A DNA stretch of 64,000 nucleotides from Marinobacterium ramblicola (GTDB taxonomy: Bacteria; Pseudomonadota; Gammaproteobacteria; Pseudomonadales; Balneatricaceae). The notes below the pieces were generated by a model. The model was given only the letters and a program-made list of their open reading frames with translations. It was not told where the DNA came from and searched no databases. Of this stretch, positions 36,650-44,949 are shown piece after piece. The first letter of the stretch is position 1. Each line of letters begins with the position of its first letter. The position numbers and the translations under genes were made by a program. The stretch lies in contig NZ_JAHREP010000011.1 in assembly GCF_019084545.1 (NCBI RefSeq), forward strand, positions 90,035 through 154,034. Reading direction: 5' to 3'.

Positions 36650-37197
36650 GCCTGCATATCGAGCTGCTGCGCCATGGCGAAACCAGTCGTGGCCGCTGCT
36701 ACCTGGGGCGCACCGACGCAGCGCTGACAGAACGCGGCCGACAGCAGATGTGGCAGGGGCTGGTGCAACGCTCACCCGAGGATTATGACGCGATTATCAG
36801 CTCGCCGCTGATACGTTGCCTGGCGTTCGCCCGCGACTGGGCCGGGTCAGATCGCCTGACCGTGGAGCCACGTCTGGCGGAGTATGACTTCGGCGATTGG
36901 GACGGGCTCACCGGCGAGCTGCTCTATGCCCGCGATCCGCAGGCGCTGGAGCGGTTCTGGCAGGATCCCTGGCGCCACCCGCCGCCCGGTGCGGAGAGCA
37001 TGGACGGTTTCTTCGACCGCCTGAAGAGCGTGCTGGACGATCTTCGGCATCGCCACAGCGGGCGTGTGCTGCTGATCTGTCACGGCGGCGTGATTTGCGT
37101 GATGCGCTGCCTGATCCTGCGTCTGCCGCGTGAGCAGCTGTTCGAGCAGATGCCCGAGCACGGCTCTCTGCACAGTTTCGGGCTGATCGAGCATTGA
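36646..37197 (+). CDS. cobC: alpha-ribazole phosphatase
   Basis: 183-residue histidine phosphatase that removes the phosphate of alpha-ribazole-5'-phosphate. The [24 protein letters not shown] start contains the phospho-histidine RHG, and the second catalytic His is in [12 protein letters not shown]. The GTG at 36646 overlaps the cobT stop (GTGA). Position between cobT and cobS makes the B12 role likely over a general phosphoglycerate mutase-like function. Confidence 0.9.
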   Translation: MSLHIELLRHGETSRGRCYLGRTDAALTERGRQQMWQGLVQRSPEDYDAIISSPLIRCLAFARDWAGSDRLTVEPRLAEYDFGDWDGLTGELLYARDPQALERFWQDPWRHPPPGAESMDGFFDRLKSVLDDLRHRHSGRVLLICHGGVICVMRCLILRLPREQLFEQMPEHGSLHSFGLIEH

Positions 37198-37946
37198 ACG
37201 CCCCGCGCCACCACCTGCGGGCATTCAAGTCCGCCCTGCAGTTCCTGACCCTGCTTCCGGTGCATCTGCCGGACCTGCCGGATCGACGTCAGCAGGCGCT
37301 GTCGCTGCTGTATTACCCGGCGGTGGGGTTGTTGATCGGTGTCCTGCTCTGCCTCGGCGAGATGTTGAGCGGCGGATTGCCGCTGGAGCTGCGGGCCACG
37401 TTGCTGCTGCTGCTCTGGTGCGGCCTGACCGGCGGTCTGCATCTGGATGGCCTGGCCGACAGTGCCGATGGCTGGATGGGCGGGCTGGGCGATCGCGAGC
37501 GCACGCTGGCGATCATGAAAGACCCCCATATCGGCGCCAGCGGTGTACTGGTGTTGTTGCTGCAGCTGCTGTTGAAGTGGAGCCTGCTGCTGGCGTTGCT
37601 GCCGCAGGCCGACTGGCTCGCGCTGCTGCTGGCGCCGGTGGTCGCACGCACGGCCGCGTTGCTGCTGCTGGTGCAAACCCCCTATGCCCGCCCCGGCGGT
37701 ATCGCCAGTGATATGCTGGCCGAGAAGCCGGTAACGGCTGTGTCTCTGCTGGCCGCCGCTGTCGGGCTGGGGCTGATACTCATACAGCCGCTCTGGCTGG
37801 CGCTGCCGGCGCTGGTCTATCTATTGGTTCGCCGGGCGACGCTGCAGCGTTTGGGCGGCTGTACAGGGGATGTTGCCGGGGCGCTGATCGAACTCAGCGA
37901 GAGCGCCCTGCTCTTAGCTGCAGTACTGGCAACAGTTTTGGCATAG
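37194..37946 (+). CDS. cobS: adenosylcobinamide-GDP ribazoletransferase (cobalamin synthase)
   Basis: 250-residue inner-membrane enzyme that joins AdoCbi-GDP and alpha-ribazole. The family signature GGLHLDGLADSADGWMGG, and later IGASGVLVLLLQ, are present together with about six hydrophobic helices. The start is a TTG at 37194 overlapping the cobC stop (TTGA). It is the last gene of the B12 operon, convergent with the Sir2 gene 20 bp away. Confidence 0.94.
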   Translation: MNAPRHHLRAFKSALQFLTLLPVHLPDLPDRRQQALSLLYYPAVGLLIGVLLCLGEMLSGGLPLELRATLLLLLWCGLTGGLHLDGLADSADGWMGGLGDRERTLAIMKDPHIGASGVLVLLLQLLLKWSLLLALLPQADWLALLLAPVVARTAALLLLVQTPYARPGGIASDMLAEKPVTAVSLLAAAVGLGLILIQPLWLALPALVYLLVRRATLQRLGGCTGDVAGALIELSESALLLAAVLATVLA

Positions 37947-37966
37947 ATAGTGGCAACGGTATAGCC

Positions 37967-38833
37967 CTATTTGGCGACCGAATCCCTTGCGATTTCAGCG
38001 GGCTGAACGGTGGTGGGCTTAAGCGCCTGGATCAACTGCTCCAGTGTCGGTCCGATCGGCGCGTCCAGTTTCAGATCGAGCAGCTCGTCGGCGCGGGTAC
38101 GACCCAGGGTCAGTGCCGCCATCGGTTTGCCCCACTCCTGGGCCCGTTTGCAGAAGCGAAAGCCGGAGTAGACCATCAGCGAAGAGCCGATCACCAGCAG
38201 GGCGTCGGCCTGTTGCAGGGCATCGAGCGCCTGTTGCACGCGGGTCTTCGGCACGTTGTCGCCAAAGAACACCACATCGGGTTTCAGAATGCCGCTGCAG
38301 CGGGGGCAGTGCGGCACCTCGAAACGGCTGAAATCCACCTCCAGGTCGGCATCGCCATCGGGTGCCGTTTCGGCGCTGAAGTGGATGAACGCCGGGTTCA
38401 GCGCCGCCGAGCGACCGTGCACCTCGTCACGACTGCAGCGGTAATCGCAGCTCATGCAGATCACCTGGTCGGCGCGTCCGTGCAGGTCGATCACCGCCTG
38501 AGAGCCGGCGCGCTGGTGCAAGCCGTCTACGTTCTGGGTGACCAACAGTTCCACATGACCCAATTGCTCGAGCAGGGCCAGTGCCTTGTGGGCCAGGTTG
38601 GGCCGTGCGCGCTGCATCACCGGCCAGCCGATCAGACTGCGCCCCCAATAACGCTGACGGGTGCTCTGGCTGTGCATGAAGTCGGCGTGCTGCATCGGTT
38701 GCTTGCGCTTCCACTCGCCGTTGCGGTCACGGTAATCCGGGATGCCCGAATCGGTGCTGATACCGGCGCCGGTCAGCACCAGCAGGCGCGGATGTTGGTG
38801 CAGAAACTGGAGCAGAGAGGGACTCAATGGCAT
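37967..38833 (-). CDS. Sir2-family NAD-dependent protein deacetylase
   Basis: 288-residue sirtuin. NAD-binding LTGAGISTDSGIPDYRD, the TQNVDGLHQRAGS motif with catalytic His in DLHGRAD, and the zinc cysteines CMSCDYRC and CPRC are clear. The ATG at 38833 (MPLSPSLLQ) gives a normal length; an in-frame start at 38953 would add 40 residues without family support. It follows the RNase Z gene on the same strand with 132 bp between. Targets cannot be deduced; the class II-like zinc site resembles SIRT4-type bacterial sirtuins. Confidence 0.92.
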   Translation of the reverse strand: MPLSPSLLQFLHQHPRLLVLTGAGISTDSGIPDYRDRNGEWKRKQPMQHADFMHSQSTRQRYWGRSLIGWPVMQRARPNLAHKALALLEQLGHVELLVTQNVDGLHQRAGSQAVIDLHGRADQVICMSCDYRCSRDEVHGRSAALNPAFIHFSAETAPDGDADLEVDFSRFEVPHCPRCSGILKPDVVFFGDNVPKTRVQQALDALQQADALLVIGSSLMVYSGFRFCKRAQEWGKPMAALTLGRTRADELLDLKLDAPIGPTLEQLIQALKPTTVQPAEIARDSVAK

Positions 38834-38965
38834 CGGTGCAGGTTTCCCTTGGCAGATCGAAAGTGGATCGATAACAGGCGCTTGACACTGTTTGTTACGG
38901 TACCAGACGCTGGTTGGATCTTTGCTTGCACGGGTCGACAGCACCCTCGTCACGGACTGACCTCT

Positions 38966-39931
38966 TTATAAGGGTAGCAGCATACCATCCCGGCTGATCA
39001 GCCAGCTGGCCAGGTCTTCGGCCAGCTGCAACTGGCCGCTGTAATGGCGTCTGGCCTCGGCGCGGATCTCGGCGACCAGCCGATCCCCCTGACGCCGGGG
39101 TTTGCTCAGGTAGCGGGGGCTGAAATGGGTCAGGATCAGGTTCGGTATCCGCTGCTGCTCGGCAAAACGCGCCACCCGCTCGGCACTGCTGTGCTGCGGC
39201 TCGGGCCCGACCTGCAACAGGATATCCTCGGTGTATGTCGCTTCATGCACCAGCAGGTCCGCCCCCTCGCACAGCCCGGCGAGGAGCTCGGGACGGTCGT
39301 TGTCGCCGGCGATAACCGCCACCCGCGGCCTGCGCGAGAGCTGGGTGTAGTCGGCACTGCTCAGCCAGCGACCATCCGCCAGCTGCAGATCTTCGCCCCG
39401 TTGCAGGTGGGCGTACCCGGGGCCCGGCGCGATGCCCTCCGCCTGCAGACGCTCAACGTTCAACTGCAGTGGAACCTGAGTCTCGCGCAGGCGGTAACCC
39501 CAGCACTCGGTACGATGGCTCAATGGCGCGGCGCTGATCTGGAAGCCGCCGGCGCTAACATCCAGCTTTTCATTCACCGGCAGAAACTGCAGCGGGTAGT
39601 CGATACGCATCTCGGTGAACTGCATCACCGCCTGCAGATACTCCCAGACCGCCTGCGGACCGACCAGGGTCAGTGGCGCGGTGCGGCCGTTGAGCTGGCA
39701 GGAGGCGAGCAGCCCTGGCAGGCCGTAGCAGTGGTCGCCGTGGATATGGGTGATCAGTATCGCCTCCAGCCGCAGCGGCGACAGCGGTGTGCGCAGCAGC
39801 TGGTGTTGGGTCGCCTCGCCGCAGTCGACCAGCACCCAGGGTTTGCCGCGCTCGGGCTGGACGGCGGTGGCGCTGAGGTTGCGATAACGGGTCGGAGCAC
39901 CGGATGAGGTGCCGAGAAAGGTGATCTTCAC
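38966..39931 (-). CDS. rnz: ribonuclease Z
   Basis: 321-residue metallo-beta-lactamase-fold endonuclease that matures the 3' end of tRNAs. The zinc motif HIHGDH is at residues 62-67 with GTSSGAPTRYRN at the N terminus and further ligands in LVHEATYTED and LTHFSPRY. Length fits the short bacterial RNase Z. The AGDNDR segment carries the usual loop Asp. Strong family match. Confidence 0.94.
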   Translation of the reverse strand: MKITFLGTSSGAPTRYRNLSATAVQPERGKPWVLVDCGEATQHQLLRTPLSPLRLEAILITHIHGDHCYGLPGLLASCQLNGRTAPLTLVGPQAVWEYLQAVMQFTEMRIDYPLQFLPVNEKLDVSAGGFQISAAPLSHRTECWGYRLRETQVPLQLNVERLQAEGIAPGPGYAHLQRGEDLQLADGRWLSSADYTQLSRRPRVAVIAGDNDRPELLAGLCEGADLLVHEATYTEDILLQVGPEPQHSSAERVARFAEQQRIPNLILTHFSPRYLSKPRRQGDRLVAEIRAEARRHYSGQLQLAEDLASWLISRDGMLLPL

Positions 39932-40030
39932 TGCATGCCCCGTGCAATTTGCCTGAGCTGTCAGTGTAAAACAGCCCGGCGCCGTTGTATCGGGGTCGGG
40001 CCTTGGTTGTGCTGCTCTGGCGGCTGCCAG

Positions 40031-40600
40031 TCAGTCGATATCCTGGGGCAGCGGTGCACGCTTGCGTCCGGTCAGCATCGCTTTGACCAGGCTTTCGCGG
40101 TGGCGCAGGCTGGCCAGCACCACGCCGGCGAGATGCAGTCCGACCAGCAGCAGGACCAGGTTGCCGATCAGCTCATGCAGCTCCTCGACCCACTCCACGC
40201 CCCAGAAGCGGTCGGTGGTGCCGAGCCAGCCGCTGAAGGTGAGGGTGCTCAGGCCGATCAGCAGCGCGATCACCATCATGCCTCCGGCCGGGTTATGGCC
40301 GATGTGGCGTGCCTCACGGGCGTGGCGGATATCGTGCAGATAGCCGACCACGGTGCGTGGATGGCGCACGAATTGGGCGAAGCGCGCATAACGCGAGCCG
40401 ACCAGTCCCCAGAACAGACGGAACAGCACCAGACCCACCACAACGTAGCCGCAGGTCTCATGCAGATCCTGCCACTCATCGGCACTGATCCAGGCGATGG
40501 CAAAGCTCAGCACCAAGGACCAGTGGAAGACGCGTACCAGCGGGTCCCAGACTTTGACCGTTGCCGCTTGTGGGGTGGTTGGCGCAGTGGTGGATTTCAT
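40031..40600 (-). CDS. cytochrome b561-type membrane protein
   Basis: 189-residue b-type cytochrome with four predicted helices, of the Ni/Fe-hydrogenase b-subunit/cytochrome b561 group. Candidate heme histidines are in VFHWSLV, LHETCGY, ELHELIGN and LLVGLHLAG, one near each helix end as the family requires. It lies 12 bp downstream of a PepSY-domain gene on the same strand; such pairs occur in quinol or diheme electron transfer and in metal-reduction systems. The redox partner is unknown. Confidence 0.9.
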   Translation of the reverse strand: MKSTTAPTTPQAATVKVWDPLVRVFHWSLVLSFAIAWISADEWQDLHETCGYVVVGLVLFRLFWGLVGSRYARFAQFVRHPRTVVGYLHDIRHAREARHIGHNPAGGMMVIALLIGLSTLTFSGWLGTTDRFWGVEWVEELHELIGNLVLLLVGLHLAGVVLASLRHRESLVKAMLTGRKRAPLPQDID

Positions 40601-40612
40601 CCCGGACTCCCG

Positions 40613-40879
40613 TTAATCCTGCATCTTGACGATTTCGAAGCTCTTCGGATCGAAGTAGGCCTCGACCCGCTCGCCCTTTTCGTTCTTCGCGTAGACCTCG
40701 TAGCAGCCCTCGTCGACCTTGACCTTGCGGATCTCCCAGCCCTTGGCCTGCAGTGACTGCTCCAGCGCCTCCTGGGGCTGCCACTCGGCCTTGGGCACGT
40801 CGCAGAGCTCCTCTTCGGCATAAGCGGTGGCGGAGAGGGCGGCGGTTGAGATCAGCAGAGCGGAGATGAGTTTGTTCAT
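40613..40879 (-). CDS. exported PepSY-domain protein
   Basis: 88-residue secreted protein. A signal peptide ends near YAEEE (about residue 21), followed by a single PepSY-like unit (VPKAEWQPQEALEQSLQAKGWEI ... YEVYAKNEKGERVEAYFDP). The core ends in VKMQD. The pair with a b561-type cytochrome is common in Gammaproteobacteria. A role in periplasmic redox or inhibition of a protease is possible but unproved. Confidence 0.85.
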   Translation of the reverse strand: MNKLISALLISTAALSATAYAEEELCDVPKAEWQPQEALEQSLQAKGWEIRKVKVDEGCYEVYAKNEKGERVEAYFDPKSFEIVKMQD

Positions 40880-41022
40880 GGTAGCGACTCCGTTGTTCGC
40901 GGTTTCAGGATGGAGCCAATTTAGGCGGGGCAGCTTAAATAAAACTTAAGAGGTGCAAGGAAATTGACCCCGAGACGGCAGGGCAATCGCACTACCTGAT
41001 CACGATGGGTGCCGGTCCGGGC

Positions 41023-41120
41023 CGGTGGTACCGCTTCCGTGTGACACGCTTTTCGTCATCCATGACCGCTCGACTGCCGCCCTCCCTGGCGGCAGACGGC
41101 CTCCCGGAAGCGGTACCACC
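41023..41120. repeat. 98-bp palindromic insert inside ISAs1 copy 1
   Basis: Perfect 16-bp inverted arms GGTGGTACCGCTTCCG / CGGAAGCGGTACCACC at 41023-41038 and 41105-41120, with an inner CTGCCGCC / GGCGGCAG hairpin. It sits in the ~200 bp between the transposase stop and the IS end, where ISAs1 elements normally have little DNA. Confidence 0.6.
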
Positions 41121-41197
41121 ACCCCTCTACAGCACGGCGCCAATCGACCGGTGTGCTCTTCCCGACAATGGCGAACCCCGGTGACAGGCGAGAGTCA

Positions 41198-41948
41198 TCA
41201 CTGTTCATGCGCGGGGAGCTGCAGCACCGAGGCCCGGAAGGCGTCGTCATAGGCAGCACGCAGTCGCTTGTTCTTGACCCCGAGTTTGGAGCCCTTGGAC
41301 TGGCGTAGCAGGTTCAGCGCAAAGCGTCGGACGATGGCCAGGTTTTCCGCCGCATGCCCCACTCTTGCCCGTGATTGATCCTCGTTGAAGGCCACGTCGA
41401 GCACCCAATGCAGGCTATTCTCGACCCGCCAGGGTCTCCATGAACAGGCGAACGTCATCATGCAACATGCTCTGGTTCCCCGTGAGGGCCAATACATAAT
41501 CGCCCCCGCCTTCGGTGATCTGCCGCGCCACGGTTTTTTGGCAGCCGATGGCATCGATTGAGACGGTGACACCCCTCAGATCGAACAACGACAGGATGTT
41601 CGGGATCGCCGTTATCTCGTTCGATTTTGCGTCCACCGCGCGCTGAGCCACGAGCAGATTGGCCTCGCAGGACCAGGCGTGGAGCAGGTTCAGCGCACGA
41701 CCGGGTGAACCGCGATGGGAGCGGCGCACGCTCTTGCCGTCCAGTGCCAACTGAGCCGGCGCGTCGCCGCCGATGCGTGCATGGGCGGCCCAGTCGAAAA
41801 AGGCCGCCTCGAACGCCTCCGGGTCGATCAGGGAAAATACGCGGCCAAAGGTATCGTGGGAGGAAATACCGTTGGGCAGCGGCAAGAATTGTCGCAGCCA
41901 GTCCTTCTTGACGCGGCCAAATTCTGCCACCGCTTCCCGGTCATCCAT
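41198..41948 (-). pseudogene. ISAs1-family transposase, frameshifted and internally deleted
   Basis: The first frame (41948 to about 41418) encodes the transposase N-terminal and central part: DDREAVAEFGRVKKDWLRQFL, LALDGKSVRRSH, SNEITAIPNIL, and the DDE-region TVSIDAIGCQK. The C-terminal part (ENSLHWVLDVAF, ENLAIVRRFALNLLRQ) is in another frame from about 41420 down to 41198. Residues expected between them (the DHGRIETR region) are missing, so the gene carries a deletion plus a frameshift. The true N terminus is also lost: a 16-nt insertion before DDREAV, shared with copy 2, breaks the frame. Confidence 0.82.
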
Positions 41949-42074
41949 GCCGGCGAGTTCCCATACTGGAGAGTACCGCACAGAGGGCGATGCAAAGGAT
42001 ATCCGATAGCGAGTGAAGCTTATTGGGCGCGGCCCGACCACATCGGCCCAACGCCTGGAATAGTGCGATTGCCC

Positions 42075-43558
42075 GTGCGCCAGGCTAAGCCTGGGTAAGG
42101 AGGAAGTAAGAAACAGACGGAAACCTTACGTTCATCCCCTGCGGGTGGAAATCCCGTCCGATAAAGCTGGCCTGCAGTCGGAACCGAGTGTTGCGTGGTG
42201 CTGGGGTAACCCAGGCTGCGAAGCGTACACGGGGAGTCAGCGGGCTGCGTGATTGAGCTCCGAAAGGCACTTGTCGTGAGGGCCGATGCCGTGGGTAAGG
42301 CCGAAGGCAGCGACGAAACGCCGTAACTGGCCTGGCGCGTAGGTCTCACCGGAGTCATAGAGCGGGGCACGCTGGCATAGGGGGATGCCAGGAACCTGGG
42401 AGGCCCTGTCGCCTCCGACAGAGATCGTGATGGGCGCTCACGTAAAACCGTCCAGGCCTGCCATGGGATGTCGCCTGCGGCAGGAGCGAAGCAACGGCAC
42501 TCGGTCGGTACCGTCAAGCGAAGGAAACGATGCGCGACGGGAAGGGGGGCAGGGAGTCGGAGCAGACAATAGTAGTGATGAAGGCGGGGAACTGATCCGA
42601 TGGACCCGCCGGAGCGAAGGGGCTGCCGGAATACGGAACTGTTGGAGGGAAAGATGGCGGAAACATTGGGTTCCACACGCGTCTCAACGAAACAACAACA
42701 GATAGCGGAATTGGCCAGGAGCGTGCCGGAGAAGGCACTCAATGCGTTGGCTCACCATATGGATCTTGACTGGATGATGGAAGCGTACCGCCGCACCCGC
42801 AAGGACGGTGTCGTGTCCCCGCTGCTGGCCAATATCTACCTTCACGAAGTGCTGGACGTATGGTTCGATCAGGAAGTCATGCCCCGGCTTCAGGGGCAAG
42901 CCTTTCTGGTCCGCTACGCGGACGACTTTGTGATGGGGTTCAGCAATGAAAGGGACGCACGTCGTGTCTTGTCGGTTCTGCCGAAGCGACTCGACAAGTA
43001 CGGACTGACGGTCCATCCGGACAAGACGAGACTGGTGAACTTCCGGCCACCGCGGGTGCAGTCTAACCCGGGCGAAGAGTTCGGCAGCTTCGGATTTCTG
43101 GGCTTCACCCACCACTGGGCGAGGTCAAGAAAGGGGTGCTGGGTGGTCAAGCAGAAAACGGCCAAGGATCGTTTTACCAAAGCGCTGGGACGGATCAAGG
43201 AGTGGTGCCGAAAGAATCGACATCAGGCGGTACGCGAGCAGTGGAAAACGCTGAGGCAGAAACTGGAAGGACACTACGGATACTACGGGATAGCCGGGAA
43301 TGCGGCGAGTCTTGGACGTTTCCGTACCGAGGTGGTGCGGTTGTGGCACAAGTGGCTCAGCCGTCGCTCACAGAAGGCCTGGCTCGACTGGTCTACCTTC
43401 CAGCGTTTGCTGAAGCGCTACCCGCTGCCCCCGCCGCGCCTGATTCGCCGGTTCCGCCGTTCGGTAGTGAAACCGTAATTCCGAGGAGCCGGATGCGTCA
43501 ATCGCGCACGTCCGGATCTCTGGAGGGCAGGGGAACGTAAGTTCCCCAGTCCCCCGAC
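42075..43558 (+). mobile_element. group II intron
   Basis: The 5' end GTGCG starts at 42075, immediately after the IS terminal repeat. About 580 nt of structured, gene-free RNA domains precede the intron-encoded protein. After it, a domain V-like hairpin is visible (GAGCCGGATGCG...CGCACGTCCGGATC, 43486-43518), then a domain VI-like stem GGGGAAC / GTTCCCC, and an end at about CCCCCGAC (43558). The element is on the plus strand, opposite to the transposase. The intron RNA looks near-complete, while its protein is truncated internally. Confidence 0.82.
42654..43478 (+). pseudogene. ltrA: group II intron reverse transcriptase/maturase with internal deletion
   Basis: 274 residues from the ATG at 42654, which follows GGAGGGAAAG. 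The N-terminal block (DLDWMMEAYRRTRKDG) joins directly to VVSPLLANIYLHEVLD, so about 170 residues of RT blocks 0-4 found in complete proteins, including the first catalytic Asp, are missing in frame. The YADD active-site motif (LVRYADDFVMGF), the thumb and the maturase domain (REQWKTLRQKLEGHYGYYGI) remain. The junction lies at CGCAAGGACGGTG, which suggests recombination between short similar sequences. Reverse transcription is unlikely; RNA splicing help might survive. Confidence 0.85.
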
Positions 43559-43667
43559 TGTATACCGGTAGGGAGCGGATAGTAAGAAGAATCTGTAGAT
43601 CCTGTATGAGCGAACCCTTGATTTTGCGCAGTCGTTTTTTCTAACGCCTTGATTTTGTGGGCGGCGC

Positions 43668-44948
43668 TTAGGTCCCGCGCCCAATCTCAGGCGGGAGCAC
43701 TGACCAGCGCCGCTCTATATGATCGCCACGGATACCAAGCAGTTCGCCGAACTGCAGCAGCACCGCTTCGGACTGCGTTGGGCGCAGGAAGAGACAGTCG
43801 TCCACCGCCAGCTTGACGCCTTTGGCTGCGTAGTAGCCCTCCTGATTTGAGCTTCTGTAAATATCCGCTCGGCGCACCCCCAAGGGCGATTCGGGTTGCG
43901 CCAGCCAGTTCCCGCCATAGATAAACAGCGTATCGGCGCAGTTCGCATCCCATAGTTCCATCGGGCCTGCCAACCACTCCAGGGTGGGCACTCCGGTGCT
44001 CGGGTGGCGCTTGAGTACCGGCGAGGCGATATAGGCACAGGGCTCGAAGTCGGCCAGGAGCGGCAGATCGTAATGGCTGGGTTTCAGCAGTGCGGAGCCG
44101 ACCGAAATATCGTTGAGCGGTGAGTCCTGTTCGTAGTTGCGAAAGGTTGGGCTGCCGGCGCCGTTGAAGGTCAGCGGTCCCTGGGCCAGTTGCGGGAATT
44201 GACTCTTCAGTAGTTCGATGCAGTCGGCATAGCGTGCCTTCACACGCCCTATCTCGACATGCGCCAGAAGCGAAGGGAGTGCCGATACATGGGCGTCGTA
44301 GCCCATGAAGCCGGAGAAGGTCAGGTGATCGGGGTTGTCGGCGATGGTCGTCAACACCGGGCGCAGCGCTTGTGGATCGGCGAAGCCCCCGCGGTGCAGT
44401 CCGACATCGATCTCCAGATTGATGCGTAGCTTAAGACCGCGTACCTGCGCCAGGTGCAGGTATTGGTTCAGCCGCTCGGGGGTGTCGACCAGCCACTGGA
44501 GCTGCCGGGCCGGGTCGAACTCCCCCGCCGGCCTATCGTAGAAGCGGGCAACGGCGGCGACCGGAAGGGGTTTACCGAGCAGAATGTCGTCCCGTGGGCG
44601 CAGACGTGTGATTGCTTCGAGAAAGGGGCGGTGGAACACCATGCTGGAGGCGGTTCCCGAGCGTGTCGCGATATAGTCCACCAGACCGGGGGCGGGTACC
44701 GATTTGACCACGACGCGGTAGTTGCTCGGCGTGCCCGTGCTCACCGACTGCATGACCCGATCGATATTGCGGTCGAGCCGATCCATATCGATCAGCAGCA
44801 CCGGCCGGTCGATACCCTGTGCACGCAGCACCGAATTTAGCCGGGCAAAGTAGGGCGAATACCCACCCGCGTGGGTGCGCGGTTGAGCGATCACCAGCGC
44901 AGCGGCGGCCGCACCGCTGCCGATCAGAAAGCGTCGTCGGTTGATCAT
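43668..44948 (-). CDS. Tat-exported D-threonine-aldolase/alanine-racemase-like PLP protein
   Basis: 426-residue protein of the DSD1/D-threonine aldolase family (fold type III PLP enzymes). A twin-arginine signal (NRRRFLIGSGAAAAALVIA, residues 3-21) predicts folded export to the periplasm. The PLP lysine is Lys82 in VVVKSVPAPG, after LIDMDRLDRNI; later YDAHVSAL and the C-terminal metal-site region GIRGDHIERRWSVLPP fit the family. The ATG at 44948 is one base after the stop of the upstream oxidase. Cofactor loading before Tat export makes sense. The amino or hydroxy-amino acid substrate is unknown; it closes an 11-gene operon. Confidence 0.85.
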   Translation of the reverse strand: MINRRRFLIGSGAAAAALVIAQPRTHAGGYSPYFARLNSVLRAQGIDRPVLLIDMDRLDRNIDRVMQSVSTGTPSNYRVVVKSVPAPGLVDYIATRSGTASSMVFHRPFLEAITRLRPRDDILLGKPLPVAAVARFYDRPAGEFDPARQLQWLVDTPERLNQYLHLAQVRGLKLRINLEIDVGLHRGGFADPQALRPVLTTIADNPDHLTFSGFMGYDAHVSALPSLLAHVEIGRVKARYADCIELLKSQFPQLAQGPLTFNGAGSPTFRNYEQDSPLNDISVGSALLKPSHYDLPLLADFEPCAYIASPVLKRHPSTGVPTLEWLAGPMELWDANCADTLFIYGGNWLAQPESPLGVRRADIYRSSNQEGYYAAKGVKLAVDDCLFLRPTQSEAVLLQFGELLGIRGDHIERRWSVLPPEIGRGT

Positions 44949-44949
44949 C

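Larger units (their letters stand above)
40981..42074 (-). mobile_element. decayed ISAs1-family insertion sequence, copy 1
   Basis: Bounded by a perfect 14-bp terminal inverted repeat GGGCAATCGCACTA (40981-40994) and TAGTGCGATTGCCC (42061-42074). It contains a frameshifted, internally deleted ISAs1-type transposase read on the minus strand, and a palindromic insert near its left end (41023-41120). A group II intron starts on the very next base at 42075. A second relic with the same ends lies at 56403-57394 in the opposite orientation. Confidence 0.85.
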
